Source of the DNA: Glandiceps talaboti
Lineage: Eukaryota > Hemichordata > Enteropneusta > Spengelidae
Direction of reading: 5' to 3'
NCBI RefSeq assembly: GCF_964340395.1
Contig: NC_135556.1
Span: 19,451,642-19,515,641 of the forward strand
Length of the DNA stretch: 64,000 bases
The notes under the pieces are model-generated. The model was not told the origin of the DNA, searched no databases, and saw nothing but the letters and a program-made list of their open reading frames with translations. This document shows positions 1 to 11,995 of the stretch, in pieces. The position numbers and the translations under genes are program-made. Each line of letters begins with the position of its first letter. Positions within the stretch are counted from its first letter, which is position 1.

Positions 1-60
1 GTACAGTGTATGACTAAAACACAACTACAATGTATGACTGTAAAACACTTTTCATAAAAA

Positions 61-410
61 TATGTTTGTGTGCCAACTGACTAGAAATTTTAGAATACTT
101 TTCAGAAATATATGTTTGTAGGCCAACTAACAGGAAATTTTAAAACAGTTTTCATAAAAATATGTTTGTGTGCCAATTGACTAGAAATATTAGAATACTT
201 TTCTTGAATGTATATTTATGGTCCGATTGACAGGAAATATTAGAATACATTTTATAAATATATGTTTGTGTGCCAACTGACTAGAAATATTAGAATACTT
301 GCCAGAAATATATGTTTGTGTGCCAACTGACTAGAAATATTAGAATACTTGCCAGAAATATATGTTTGTGTGCCAACTGACTAGAAATATTAGAATACTT
401 TTCTTGAATG
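61..410. repeat. 50-bp tandem repeat, 7 units
   Basis: Seven consecutive units of exactly 50 bp start at 61, 111, 161, 211, 261, 311 and 361. Each begins TATGTTTGTG or a close variant and contains a CCAACTGACTAGAAATAT core. Units 261-310 and 311-360 are identical, so the expansion looks recent. There is no coding potential. The stretch 411-800 that follows holds nothing I can identify. Confidence 0.9.
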
Positions 411-814
411 TATATTTATGGGCCACATCCGTGAAACATGGAAATGAAACTAGATATCTAGGTAGTAGAAATGATTTATTTTTAGTGAAGACGTAAACAT
501 CATGTTGTTGAAAAATTCTAATAATTTTTGTCTTTCTCTTCCAATATTGCTGTTTATATAATTTAATTGATGAAAGATTCTTATTAAACTGCTATTAAAT
601 ATTCATCTATTAAAAGATTTACTTTTATATGTGACTATATTTGCTATTAACAGACAGGTGTTCTAGTCATTTGTTCATTTTTGGCCTTGACCCCCAGTCA
701 TCAGTAGCATAACTGAATAAAAAATGACTTATTATATAGACTCCGTCAAATGACGGTTAACCTTAGGCTAATAGTCTCCATACTGAACATATGTGAGTTG
801 CAAAACATTGTAGA

Positions 815-1985
815 ATGTCCATCTATTATAAGTGGTAGATTGTATAGACTGTCCATCTATTATAAGTGGTAGATTGTATAGACTGTCCATCTATTATAAG
901 TGGTAGATTGTATAGACTGTCCATCTATTATAAGTTGTAGATTGTATAGAATGTCCATCTATTATAAGTGGTAGATTGTATAGACTGGCCATCTATTATA
1001 AGTTGTAGATTGTATAGACTGTCCATCTATAAGTGGTAGATTGTATAGACTGTTCATCTACAAAATGTATTATAAGTGGTAGATTGTATAGACTGTCCAT
1101 CTATTATAAGTGGTAGATTGTAGACTGTCCATCTATTATAAGTGGTAGATTGTAGACTGTCCATCTATTATAAGTGATAGATTGTAGAATGTCCATCTAT
1201 TATAAGTGATAGATTGTAGACTGTCCATCTATTATAAGTGGTAGATTGTATAGACTGTCCATTTATTATAAGTGATAGGTTGTAGACTGTCCATCTATTA
1301 TAAGTGATAGATTGTATAGACTGTCCATCTATTATAAGTGATAGATTGTATAGACTGTCCATCTATTATAAGTTGTAGATTGTATAGACTGTCCATCTAT
1401 TATAAGTGATAGATTGTAGACTGTCCATCTATTATAAGTTGTAGATTGTATAGACTGTCCATCTATTTTAAGTGATAGATTGTAGACTGTCCATCTATTA
1501 TAAGTGGTAGATTGTAGACTGTCCATCTATTATAAGTGGTAGATTGTATAGCCTGTCCATCTATTATAAGTGATAGATTGTAGACTGTCCATCTATTATA
1601 AGTGATAGATTGTAGACTGTCCATCTATTATAAGTGATAGATTGTAGACTGTCCATCTATTATAAGTTGTAGATTGTAGACTGCCCATCTATTATAAGTA
1701 ATAGATTGTAGACTCCATCAATTATAAGTCGTAGATTGTAGACTCCATCAATTATAAGTTGTAGATTGTAGACTGTCCATCTATTATATGTGGTAGATTG
1801 TAGACTCCATCTATTATAAGTTGTAGATTGTAGACTGCCCATCTATTATAAGTGGTAGATTGTAGACTGTCCATCTATTATAAGTGGTAGATTGTAGACT
1901 CCATCAATTATAAGTGATAGATTGTAGACTCCATCTATTATAAGTTGTAGATTGTAGACTGCCCATCTATTATAAACAGTAGATT
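815..1985. repeat. 30-34-bp minisatellite, about 35 units
   Basis: A long array of a 30-34-bp unit built on CCATCTATTATAAGT followed by a GGTAGATTGTATAGACT-type half. Length variants (34, 32 and 30 bp) come from loss of the TATA or TGTC bases. The short open frames on the minus strand here are translations of the repeat and are not genes. It lies in the presumed upstream intron of the START-domain gene. Confidence 0.92.
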
Positions 1986-3449
1986 AATCATGATACAAGG
2001 TCATCCTGTTACAATGGTGACACCTGTGTTACATGTCAACAATGATTATTAGTAATAGATGACTAATTAATTGATAGAAATACCATTATATAATTTGTAC
2101 ATTTTTGAATGTAGTTATGATTTGGTAAAGTGCATTGTATAAGTCTTACATTGAGAATGTCAATGAGTATAGGCAGGATCTGATAAGTACATTGTATCGA
2201 TCTTAAACGTGTAGTGTCAATGAATGTAGTCAACTGGCATGATCTGATTAAGTACATATAATATGGGTCTAAGACTTTTACATGGACAATATCGGGTAAA
2301 GACAAAAATGTACAATGTACAATCAAATATTGACAGTTTACGTTTGTAAATAAACAGTGTACCCAGACCACCTAAGACATTGCAAAAAAATAATAATAAT
2401 GTCATACCATGTCAGAAGTGGTGATGGTATTGCTGCCAATATTAGACTGGTTTCAAATGAAAGTCTTCATAATTGGGCATACAGTGTATTGGCATTTTCG
2501 ACCCAATGTTTTAAGGTGGTTTGGCTATCATATTTATTTAGGATTATAAATTTTCAATATGTATTGTACAGTGTATGTGTTGTTGAAACCCAACAATATC
2601 AGTAGCCTACAGGTATATTATATCTACATGTATGTTACTTGTACCCATGTGACATGACCTCTCAATGAATTACTTGTACAATGTATGTGTAACAAGAATT
2701 TAATGATTACTGGGTTCCTGTTGTATTTATCAACCATTTATTAATATCCAGCTAAATACCAGTAGTTTTTACAGGTGAGCAAAAGGAAACAGCAGGAAAT
2801 GGTTGAGTGGGAGGAATTTGTCAGTTTTCTGTTATTAATAGAATATTACAGTCATATAGTCAAAGCACTATGACATTTGATATTAATATTGATATAGGTA
2901 ATAATTAAAAATGACTAGTCATACATTTATAGGCTAAATATTAAAGTTAATCATAGGACAGTGACAAACTAGTATGGATGCCAATGTGGTCTCTAAACCA
3001 CACAGTGAGTGGAGGTGTCAATCGCAATGATACCGTATAGAGACTAGAGTAGTGACAAACATACATGTAGGTAAAGATTGTATGATAGTAATAGCATAAA
3101 AATATATCATTTTGATGAAGTGCTAACAGATAACGTTAATCTAATGGATTTTTGTCAGTCGATACCACTACTAGTACCGATAGACTCCAAATGTGGTAAC
3201 ATGATTGTATGTATGGCATCATTTGTGCAGTATTGTCACATTGTCTTTATTTCATGACCATGGTTTATTTCATTTCCTGTAAAAATACAACACGATGAAT
3301 TATGATGCTAGTTTCGTCAATTGCGTTTAGCCTCACCATCGGAATCTATGATTTGCATGTTAATTTACATAGTAATGATGTCAGTCATGGTCAGTGCTAT
3401 GACAAGTCCATTGGTCATTGAACTTGTTGTGTTTCTCAACACCTTGAAC

Positions 3450-3840
3450 ATGCACTGTGGTACAACCAGCGACAAAGAAGCATTGACAAGTGGAGCATGT
3501 TACAAACAGGGAAAGTAAATAAACGAATTGGATTAATAGTAATTGGCACAGCATGTTGGAAATACAGAGACTTGTATTTAATGCCATTGTTGTTTAAGAA
3601 CACTTTTATGGCCTCTTTACAAAATGAATGTCAATTTTAGTTTCCCTGGCTTTTCATGTCCTCAGAAAGAGGCCATAAAACTGTTCTTATCAAACCACTG
3701 TACATGTAATACCTATTACTTGTCTCTCTGTATTTCCGACATACTTTGTCACAAGTGTTATTAATCCAATTCAGTTGTTTACTTTCCCCATGCTTGTAAC
3801 AAATTCCACTTGTTAATGTTTGCCTGTCACAGGTTGTAGT
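3450..3840. mobile_element. Foldback (MITE-like) element
   Basis: The left arm (about 3470-3615) and right arm (about 3660-3840) are reverse complements with some divergence. Both contain the AAGTGGA, GGGAAAGTAAA, GAATTGGATTAAT, GGAAATACAGAGA and TTATGGCCTCTTT blocks in mirrored order around 3640. No open frame of transposase type is present. It is most simply a non-autonomous inverted-repeat element in an intron. Target-site duplications were not identified. Confidence 0.7.
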
Positions 3841-4099
3841 AGTTTAGTGTGTATGTGTAATATGTAATTTACACATATGATGAATGAGATCGAGAGCGGA
3901 TACTTGACTGAATGACCTAGGGTTAAATTAGCCATATGGATGACAAATAGGGTATTTATTTTAGATTTTTAATTCATAAATGACTTTACCAGCATGTTGT
4001 CTTACTTAAAAAAAATGACGTGAAGCTGTATAGGCAAAGTCCAAATTTGTATAAATGCAAAAAATTGCAAAAATTGAGACAACATGTGAAAATTTGTGT

Positions 4100-4780
4100 G
4101 TATAAATTAGATTTTATTCCCTAGCCAAGGAAAGTATGAATGACAAAAGGGGCCGTGTTGAAAACAAGTAGCGACAGATCCTTAAAAGTCGAGAGTAGTT
4201 TCTGGCTGAATGAAGAAAAATAATGGAGAACAGGATAATTATATCTCCCTCATAAAAGTTTTAATTTTAGAAAAAATGAGACAAATAATGGCTATGTTTT
4301 GACTGAAACCAATTACATCAATGGCATAGGTATGCATTATCTTGATATTTAATGACCAGGTGTAAACACTGTATTTTCTGTCCAAACATGTACATTTTGG
4401 CTTGTGCATGGTATAATTAGTAGATATTATTCCCCAGTATTTTTCTTTGTTCAGCTAAGGAAAATATGATTGCTGTAAAAGGGTCTTGTTCCTACATGTT
4501 GATAGATGAATCGTGACCAACTTTTTAGGTCATGAGTATCTTCTGGTGAATGAAGAAAAATATTAGGGAAATTAAATATTTAATTATATAGTTATAATCC
4601 TCAAGCGTAATTTTTGACAAATTGTGAAAAATCACAGTGATTTGGAAGATTTTGACTCATATTTTGAGCTCCCTAAATTGATGTAGAAACTATTTTTTGT
4701 GATGTAGAATGACCAAGGTATAAAATCCATATTTTCTGTTTAAAGACAATAACTTGACTTGTGCATGTTATAATGAATTC
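4100..4780. repeat. Two diverged copies of a ~330-bp repeat with internal foldback
   Basis: 4100-4430 and 4435-4780 align in order. Shared blocks include AGGAAA.TATGA, AAAGGG, GAATGAAGAAAAAT, AATGACCA.GTGTAAA or a variant, TATTTTCTGT and CTTGTGCATG. The section from the ATTCCC side to TGAATGAAGAAAAAT is itself an imperfect palindrome. A third related copy lies at about 56255-56460 in a PDS5 intron, which shows a dispersed family. Confidence 0.65.
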
Positions 4781-5127
4781 TGTCATATAAGAAAATGCAA
4801 ACACGTGATGTACAATATTGAAAACTTTGTGGAAAAACATGATTTTATTAAAATAATGCTACTTGGAGAAAACAAAGTCATTTCCTAGTATTATACTAGT
4901 CAAGCTGTTTCTTCCATAGCATGCACCTATCTTGTCTTAGTTCACGCCATAACCCCTCCCTGCAAAGCTTATCAGAAATGAGGGTGATGTTCTTAAGAAA
5001 ATGAGATGGAGAAAATGATAATTCTCCAACCAAAACTGAGACTTATCAGAAATGAAGACTGTGTTCATGAGAAAGTCATAGAAAACCTGAAGTATAATGT
5101 GATGAAAGCTCATATGTTCAAATGGTC

Positions 5128-5395
5128 AGATTAAGTTCATGAATTTAACTTCGTAATGCACAGAAATTTTCAATTAGCCAAAGCTTTCAGCAGGTATCCA
5201 CCATGGCTTTATCAGTGTTTTGTTTTCTGAAGTCAAGATGCATCCATGACTTCAGACAAATGCCCCAAATTCTTATAAGTTGACGAAACCATGGTGGAGA
5301 CCTGGCGAAAGCTTTGGTGAGCTTGGTAAGGTAATTGAAAAATTATGTGCATTACAAAGTAAAATGCATGAACTTAGACTAAAGTATAATACTTG
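5128..5395. mobile_element. Foldback (MITE-like) element
   Basis: The arms at 5130-5212 and 5286-5393 are mirror images. AAGTTCATGAATTTAACTT, GTAATGCACA, TTTTTCAATTA, CCAAAGCTTTC, CAGGT and TCCACCATGG recur in reverse order and complement. The loop is about 70 bp. It sits about 145 bp upstream of a START-gene exon and has no coding capacity. Confidence 0.72.
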
Positions 5396-5538
5396 GTGCT
5401 CAATGAATGTTGACTATTTGTCTCATATTTAGTTATGATTTGTATGGTATATAGCTCAAAGATGATCTGATGTCAATACATGGTGTAGTTTCACAGTTGT
5501 TTCTAACTGTTACTATCATTGTATGCTTCCTTTTACAG

Positions 5539-8500
5539 TGAAGTGCCCATCACCTATCAAAAACCGTGACTTTGTTATGCAGAGATCATGGCTAGAAACC
5601 AGTACAGAGTACATTATCTTTAACCATTCAGTATGTCACAAGGTAAGTCTCTCATCTCCTACTTTCCTAGCAAACCTGTAGATGTGTAGGACTAATGCTG
5701 CAACATTATTTCCGTTAACCTGGCTGACATTTGGATTTTTTGAATTTTAGCGCGTCCAACAAGTCTGCTCTGACTCTTCATTTAATCTGGTATTAGGCCA
5801 CACCCTGCAACACATGACATGTGCAAAACATTAACATAAATTAGAATAGAATAAAATCTGTTTCCCAAGTAACCTCGCATGGAAACACCTAATTATGGAT
5901 TCATCATGTGACCTGATTGCATGTATGTATTTGACCAATCATGTTGTATGGTGGAATGCCATTCGAGACCAGTGTGAATGAAGAGCGAGAGTAGACTTAG
6001 ACAGTAGCTTTAGTCCTACATGTCTACAGGTAGGCTACTACCTTCCTTGTGTAATAGTAGAAACCTGTTGTTTGGCAGAACTATAGAAAAAGTTGATCCA
6101 GAACCAAAGAATGATCCTATGTAATCCTTATTACAATATCACTAATGCAATGACCCAGGATTGAAACATAGTCCCAATTTACAGACTGTGTGTTTAGTCA
6201 CTAATATGGAGACATCTCTGATTTGAATTCAGTCCATCTTATTGAAAAATACCTCACACATCAAATATACTTGCATGACTTGTTCTGAATGGCCTTGTTA
6301 ATTCCTTGGTAATCTTCTAGAAGCTGACATATCCTAACTTTGACAAGATACACTGACCCTAAATTCAAAGTTCACTGATGTTTCACATGATGTACTGCAT
6401 GCTTTCTGAGAAGTTGTAGAAAACACAGACGCTGGCATGCATAACTGATATGAATGGTGGTATCTGTACACTATGTATTGCAGTAAACAAGTGTACAATT
6501 CATGACCTCAAGTGAACTCGAGAAATTAGAATGACCCAATGACCATAGATGAATTTATAATAGAATCTTTGACATTCCACTTCATTAAATGTCTGTATTA
6601 AAATATGGTCTAGCTTGTTGTTACAGTTGCGTGATATTATAGTGAAATTTTCGTACAATTTTGCCTTAAAATTTGATTGGTATTCTGCTGTTTATAGAGT
6701 GCATAGCTGGGTTGTATATAGTGATATTAAGGTAGGGCTGTTAGAGTGCATAGCTAGCTTGGTATATAGTGACATTAAGGTAGGGATGTTAGAGTGCATA
6801 GCTAGGTTGGTATACAGTGACATTAAAGTAGGGATGTCAGAGTGTATAGATAGATTCCTATATAGTGACATTAAAGTAGGGATGTCAGAGTGTATAGATA
6901 GATTGTAATACATCATGTGAAACATCAGTGAACTTTGAATTTAGGGTCAGTGTATCTTGTCAAAGTTAGGATATGTCAGCTTCTAGAAGATTACCAAGGA
7001 ATTAACAAGGCCATTCAGAACAAGTCATGCAAGTATATTTGATGTGTGAGGTATTTTTCAATAAGATGGACTGAATTCAAATCAGAGATGACTCCATATT
7101 AGTGACTAAACACACAGTCTGTAAACTGGGGTATATGTTTCAATCCTGGGTCATTGCATTAATGTTATCGTAATAAGGATTACATAGGATCATTCTTTGG
7201 TTCTGGATCAACTTTTTGTATAACTCTACCAAACAACAGCTTTCTACACCAGTCCTAAATTTTAATCCTAATCCAGAGTGGATAGAGCTTACAGTGTAAA
7301 ATACAGGGGTGTGTTGTGTATTGTGTGGTGCAGAGACAGGACTTACAGTGTGAAATACAGGGGTGTGTTATGTGTTGTGCAGAGACAGGACTTGCAGTGT
7401 GGAATACAGGGGTGTGTTGTGTTGTGTTGTGCAGAGACAGGACTTACAGTGTAAAATACAGGGGTGTGTTGTGTTGTAAAGAGACGGGACGTACAGTGTG
7501 AAATACAGGGGTGTGTTGTGTGGTGCAGAGACAGGACTTCAGTGTAAAATACAGGGGTGTGTTGTGTTGTGCAGAGACAGGACTTACAGTGTGAAATACA
7601 GGGTGTGTTGTGTTGTAAAGAGACAGGACTTACAGTGTGAAATACAGGATGTGTTGTGTGGTGCAGAGACAGGACTTACAGTGTGAAATACAGGGGGGTG
7701 TTGTGTTGTGCAGAGACAGGACTTGCAGTGTGGAATACAGGGCTGTAATAGATATATTGCTATAAAAATGAATATTTCAAAAAGAAATCAAAGGTATATT
7801 TGTAATAATTTTTCTTATTTTAATACTGTGTTTTTGAAATGGACAGATATCAGAGGTGTGCTTTTGTGAAGAATAAATTGTGATAATTTGTAAATGAAAA
7901 GAAAAATGTTTCATTTCAATATCAATATCATTTCAGTATAACAAGTCGAAATGATTTGTTCATATATCTATGATATCGTTTATGCTTGCTAAAATGTATA
8001 ATTTGTCTTGATGTTATAATTTATGTTTGCTAATGTAGATATTTCTTATTGTTCTCATTTTGCAGGATCTTCAACCAAAGAAGGGGTTTGTGAGAGCAGA
8101 CACATACATCACAGGTTATCTTATAAGACCCAAGGGGAAGGGTTGTGAAATGACATACGTGTCACAGTCAGATCCTAAAGGTAGAAGTCTTTCTGATAAC
8201 AATTCTTCTTACCCCTTGTGTCTGCCAGGCTGTGGTATAACCCCAAGTCTTTCTGATAACAGTCCTTGTACCCCCTGTGTTGCCAGGCTGTGGTATAACC
8301 CCAAGTCTTTCTGATAACGATCCTTGTACCCCCTGTGCTGCCAGGCTGTGGTATGACCTAAAGTCCCTCTGATAATGATCCTTCTACCCCTTGTTTCTGC
8401 CAGCTATAGTATGACCCTGCTTTAGTACATGATACATTATTTTTAAAAAATGGCCTGATTTTCTTTTGCATTTGTGTTTATTATTACATATTTCAAGAAA

Positions 8501-9121
8501 GGACAAGAACAAATTTTTGAGTTCAGTTCAGTTGATTTACAAGTTAAATTTGAAAAATGTAGTAACAGCCTTGAGAATGCATATTAATCCAAGTGTTATA
8601 TTATGTCTTTACCACAGGTTCACTTCCTGCTTGGTTGATAAATAAAGTAACACAGTTGGTTGCACCAAAGGTAAGCAACAACTCTTGAAGACAAGCTACA
8701 GAATGTTTCTTATTTTCATAGACTCTAGTTCCTTACTCTGAGCAGCAGAGTTGTGTATTTAGTGTTAAAGTAGAACACCACATTAGAAAGTAAAAGCATT
8801 ATAGTAAACTCTGGGTTCTGGAATGGAGTCATGTCATGTTTTTTACATCACATACTATTCAGTGCACACATTTGTCAAGAAACTCCATATTGTTTGACAT
8901 GTATTGTCCTAGCAGGGGTCTAGTGTTGCCTCATGGGAGTTTTAAGTCCTTGACCTTTGACTTTGGCATTCATCACTTATCAAAATCAAGCCATTTCCTG
9001 CATATTGCAGACTCTTCATGGTATTGAAGTGTGACATTTCTTTAAATTTTTAGCAAACGGGACAGAGTCATACACACATCATTTGCCGATTATATCACTT
9101 CAGTAGCTTTGGGTGTCGTGT

Positions 9122-9205
<84 letters not shown>

Positions 9206-9724
9206 ATGTATACTATGTATGTATGTATGTATGTATGTATGTATGTCTGTCTGTCTGTCTGTCTGTGGACATGTTATGTAAAAAACCTACTGCATCAACT
9301 CTTAACTATTATGCTCAATGGCTTCACATTTCCTTATTGGCAAACACCAATTAGGTTTTGGTAAACATCCTGTGAATGTTAATGAGTAATTTGCATAAAT
9401 AACAATTTCCAGTAATTGGGCATTATGTATGCAACATGTGTATAGAGCCTATTAGAGGGTATCCAGACTTACAATTTATATTTTGTTATGTGACTTTTTT
9501 TACAGATCATGCAGCGTGTCTATAAAGCCTGTCAAAAGTATCCAGGTTGGAAAGCCAAAAACAACCCCAAATACAAACCATGGTTGTACCCAGAACAAAT
9601 CAGACTAGAACGGCTCAACATAGACGACATACTACCAAGAACAAATACTTCCAGTGAATCACTGGATGAAAGTCAGCTTGTAGAAGGAGATTTTCAAGCT
9701 TCTGAACTTGACTTTGAGGATTAA
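5539..9724 (+). CDS. STARD10: STARD10-like START-domain lipid transfer protein, 3' exons (partial gene)
   Basis: Four exons: 5539-5642, 8066-8180, 8618-8670 and 9506-9724 (TAA 9722-9724), all with GT-AG introns and compatible phases. Together they give the last ~162 residues. Landmarks are [39 protein letters not shown], a [11 protein letters not shown] segment and KPWLYPEQ, which are START-domain C-terminal features closest to STARD10. An acidic Ser-rich tail ending SELDFED follows. STARD10 binds and shuttles phosphatidylcholine and phosphatidylethanolamine in the cytosol. The first exon starts in phase 1, so the N-terminal START half must lie upstream; none was found back to base 1. The intron before exon 8066 hosts a foldback element and a minisatellite. 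Another START family member is possible, but the NRD and KPWL segments favour STARD10. Confidence 0.92.
6057..7247. mobile_element. Long-arm foldback element in STARD10 intron
   Basis: The left arm (about 6057-6395) and right arm (about 6907-7247) are near-complete inverted copies. They run from GTAGAAA/TTTCTAC at the tips through AAAAAGTTGATCC, GACCCAGGATTGAAACAT, CTTCTAGAAG and CATCATGTGAAACATCAGTG at the inner ends. The ~510-bp middle contains a 47-bp tandem array (6699-6905). There is no open frame suggesting a transposase. I could not see a target-site duplication. Confidence 0.8.
6699..6905. repeat. 47-bp tandem repeat, ~4.5 units
   Basis: Units begin GTGCATAGCT or GTGTATAGAT and contain TATAGTGA.ATTAA.GTAGGG. 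They lie exactly between the two arms of the 6057-7247 foldback element. The overlapping open frames on both strands are translations of the repeat. Confidence 0.88.
7280..7745. repeat. ~55-60-bp minisatellite in STARD10 intron
   Basis: About eight units contain CAGAGACAGGACTTACAGTG, AAATACAGGGGTGTGTTGTG and slippage variants. Unit length varies through the TGTTGTG run. Short open frames across it are repeat translations. Confidence 0.88.
8181..8412. repeat. ~63-bp repeat adjacent to a STARD10 5' splice site
   Basis: Four units start almost at the donor of exon 8066-8180. Each contains AAGTCTTTCTGATAAC, a pyrimidine-rich ACCCCTTGT or ACCCCCTGT tract and TGCCAGGCTGTGG. Every unit thus carries a 3'-splice-site-like pyrimidine tract plus CAG/G. 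Confidence 0.85.
9117..9262. repeat. Compound (TG)n-(TATG)n-(TCTG)n microsatellite
   Basis: An uninterrupted TG run passes into TATG and then TCTG tetranucleotides, in the last STARD10 intron about 245 bp upstream of the final exon. The long Val/Cys/Tyr open frames here are artefacts of the repeat. Confidence 0.95.
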
Positions 9725-9854
9725 TGACATCTTGGGAACGTGATAACTCTTTTTTTTCATCTCTAATGAATATATTTCCTTCTTGGTGAGAACCTTCATC
9801 TTAAAACACAGATTTTATTCTTATATACAAACCATTGACAACTTCAAAAAAAAA

Positions 9855-9860
9855 AATAAA
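9855..9860 (+). terminator. Poly(A) signal, STARD10
   Basis: AATAAA lies 131 bases after the stop codon, following an A-rich run. It is the first canonical hexamer downstream on this strand. Confidence 0.6.
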
Positions 9861-11647
9861 CACTGCTGTGCACTTTATCATACTGACCTTAATTAAACAA
9901 GTCTGAAATATTTCATGAATCATGGATTCTTTTTTGAAATTTCCTGTATGAAGTTTTATCTCAAAGGTTCACAAAATGAAGCACACTGTGTGATCAGATT
10001 GACTCTGTTGGTTCACAATCTAAGGAAATATATTCTGGTTGTATTTCTCTCTTTTACTCTGCCTTAAATTGGTGAAAACAATATTACAAAATAATGTATA
10101 AAGACACTGACTTTTATTTTATTTTATCTTATTCTATTTTTAATGACACTGTCTTTTCCTTGTCTTTGGAGTTTTGATTTTTGCTGTGATTAGGAGGAAC
10201 GATTTTATTTATCGATTTGTGCAATTTGTATCCAGCTTTGCTGAGTGGAAATTTTGACAGTGGGAGAATAGAAATCTCCTTAGATGAACATTCCATCGTT
10301 ATTTTATTAGAATTATAGTAAGCATATGCAAATGTCATAAATTTTACTGTTTGGTTGTTAGCTAGCAGTGCAATGCAGTATAAGTTGCCCCTGTACAGAG
10401 ATGTTGATAACACTTGATAGGAAAGAAACACCCTAACTTCCACCCACCCTCACCTCACCCCCAACATTCACCCTCACCTCACCCCAAGCTTCACCCACCC
10501 CCACCTTAGGATTTGTATGATATATTTATTGTCTGCTTTTCTCATCGTTTTTTTTCGCCAGATACATATAGAAAAATATGTACAGATAATAAAGGATTTT
10601 ACAAATATGTGAGGAAACACAATGTCATTCTGAGTAGGCATAAAAAGTTGCAGATGAAAGTAAACAACTTTAATATGAGGAATGTATTCATCAGAATTTT
10701 GTGAGATCTGCAGGCACTCTGCTTGAGAACAACCTTCTATGTAACCTATACACAAGTAAAATATACTGTGTGATTCTTATAGCTGTTACTGTATCATATC
10801 TAAAACTCAGTGTTTAAATCATAGACGAGTCTTTGTGAGCTTGAGGCACAGTTTGGATTGAAAATCTGCAGGTCAGATGCTGAAAATGTAGATATTGTGA
10901 TGAGGGTATCGGGAGGTGGGGGTGTACATGATGGTGGGGTTTACATACATATGGGGGTTGGGGGGGAGGGTGTATGCATGTTGACCATTACCAACATGTT
11001 TTTGGTAGTAAATGTGACTACAAACTGTATTTGAAGAGAACTTGTAAATGTATTATTAGAGATTTTACTTCTAAGGATTTGATTTCACTGAACAGGGTTT
11101 TGCGTTTATCTTATTTTCAGTTAGCTAAGATGAAATACAATGAGTTTTACAACAAGATCTCCACCAAAACAACTTCCATGTGGTATTACAGTATTTCATT
11201 AAAGTTGGTAGTTGCAAAAATAGTGGTTGACATTTTGATCGGACGGATGATTGTGGGTTTCCATAGAAGAGCATCTAAAGATTACTCTGTGTGAATGTAG
11301 GAAACACAGCATGAAAAAATTACGCACATGAATTGAACTTTTATGGCAGAGTTTTAGAAGTTTTCAATGGTGTTCACTGCCTCACATGAATTAAACTATT
11401 AAGGCATAGTTCATTTTCAAGAATATCTACTGCCTTTCTGTGCCTGTATTTATATGTACAGTCGTATATTTGAAGTAATGAAAGTTGTTTAAAACAAACA
11501 TTTGAAGGTCTCGATTTACAGACAGACTAATGTTTTAGATCAATTGACCTTGATAGTTTCACAACAATGAAACCAATGATAGAGATTGTAGATAGATAGA
11601 ATTAGATACTGTAGTTTGCTAAACTAGTGTCTAGACATGTTATGAAA

Positions 11648-11995
11648 TCTCACACATGACTACATTTCACATGTGACATGATGTCTCACACATGGCAACA
11701 TTTCACATATGACATGACATGGCATGACAACATCACACATGTCACACGTGGCATAACATCTGACACGTGATGATATCTCATACATGACATGGTAACGCCT
11801 CACACATGATATGACATCTGATACATGGCATGGCAACACCTCACACACTATATGGCGTCTCTCACACATGACATGGCAACACCTCACACACGATATGACA
11901 TTTCACACATGACACACCAGCTCACATATTATGACGTCCCACTCATAACATTATGGCTCACACATGGCATGACGACACCTAACACATGTTGCACA
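11648..11995. repeat. Imperfect CACACATGACATG minisatellite
   Basis: Degenerate repeats of 20-45 bp are built from CTCACACATGACATG, GGCAACACCTCACACA and GATATGACATCT words. The minus-strand Cys/His/Met-rich frame is a translation of the repeat. Confidence 0.8.

Larger units (their letters stand above)
2000..5538. other. Gene-free intronic DNA with foldback elements
   Basis: No exon could be recognised here; in particular, none encodes the part of the START domain that should precede the exon at 5539. The stretch contains foldback elements at about 3450-3840 and 5128-5395, and a duplicated unit of about 330 bp at 4100-4780. A segment at about 2340-2410 resembles one at 48430-48485 (shared CCAGACCACCTA). 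Confidence 0.55.

Noticed and set aside
2357-2605. 82-codon frame that could be an upstream STARD10 exon
   Set aside because: The peptide shows none of the START N-terminal landmarks and the stretch has no suitable donor in phase 1.
10974-11294. 106-codon plus-strand frame in the STARD10-PDZD11 interval
   Set aside because: No recognisable family, no splice context and AT-biased composition; probably chance.
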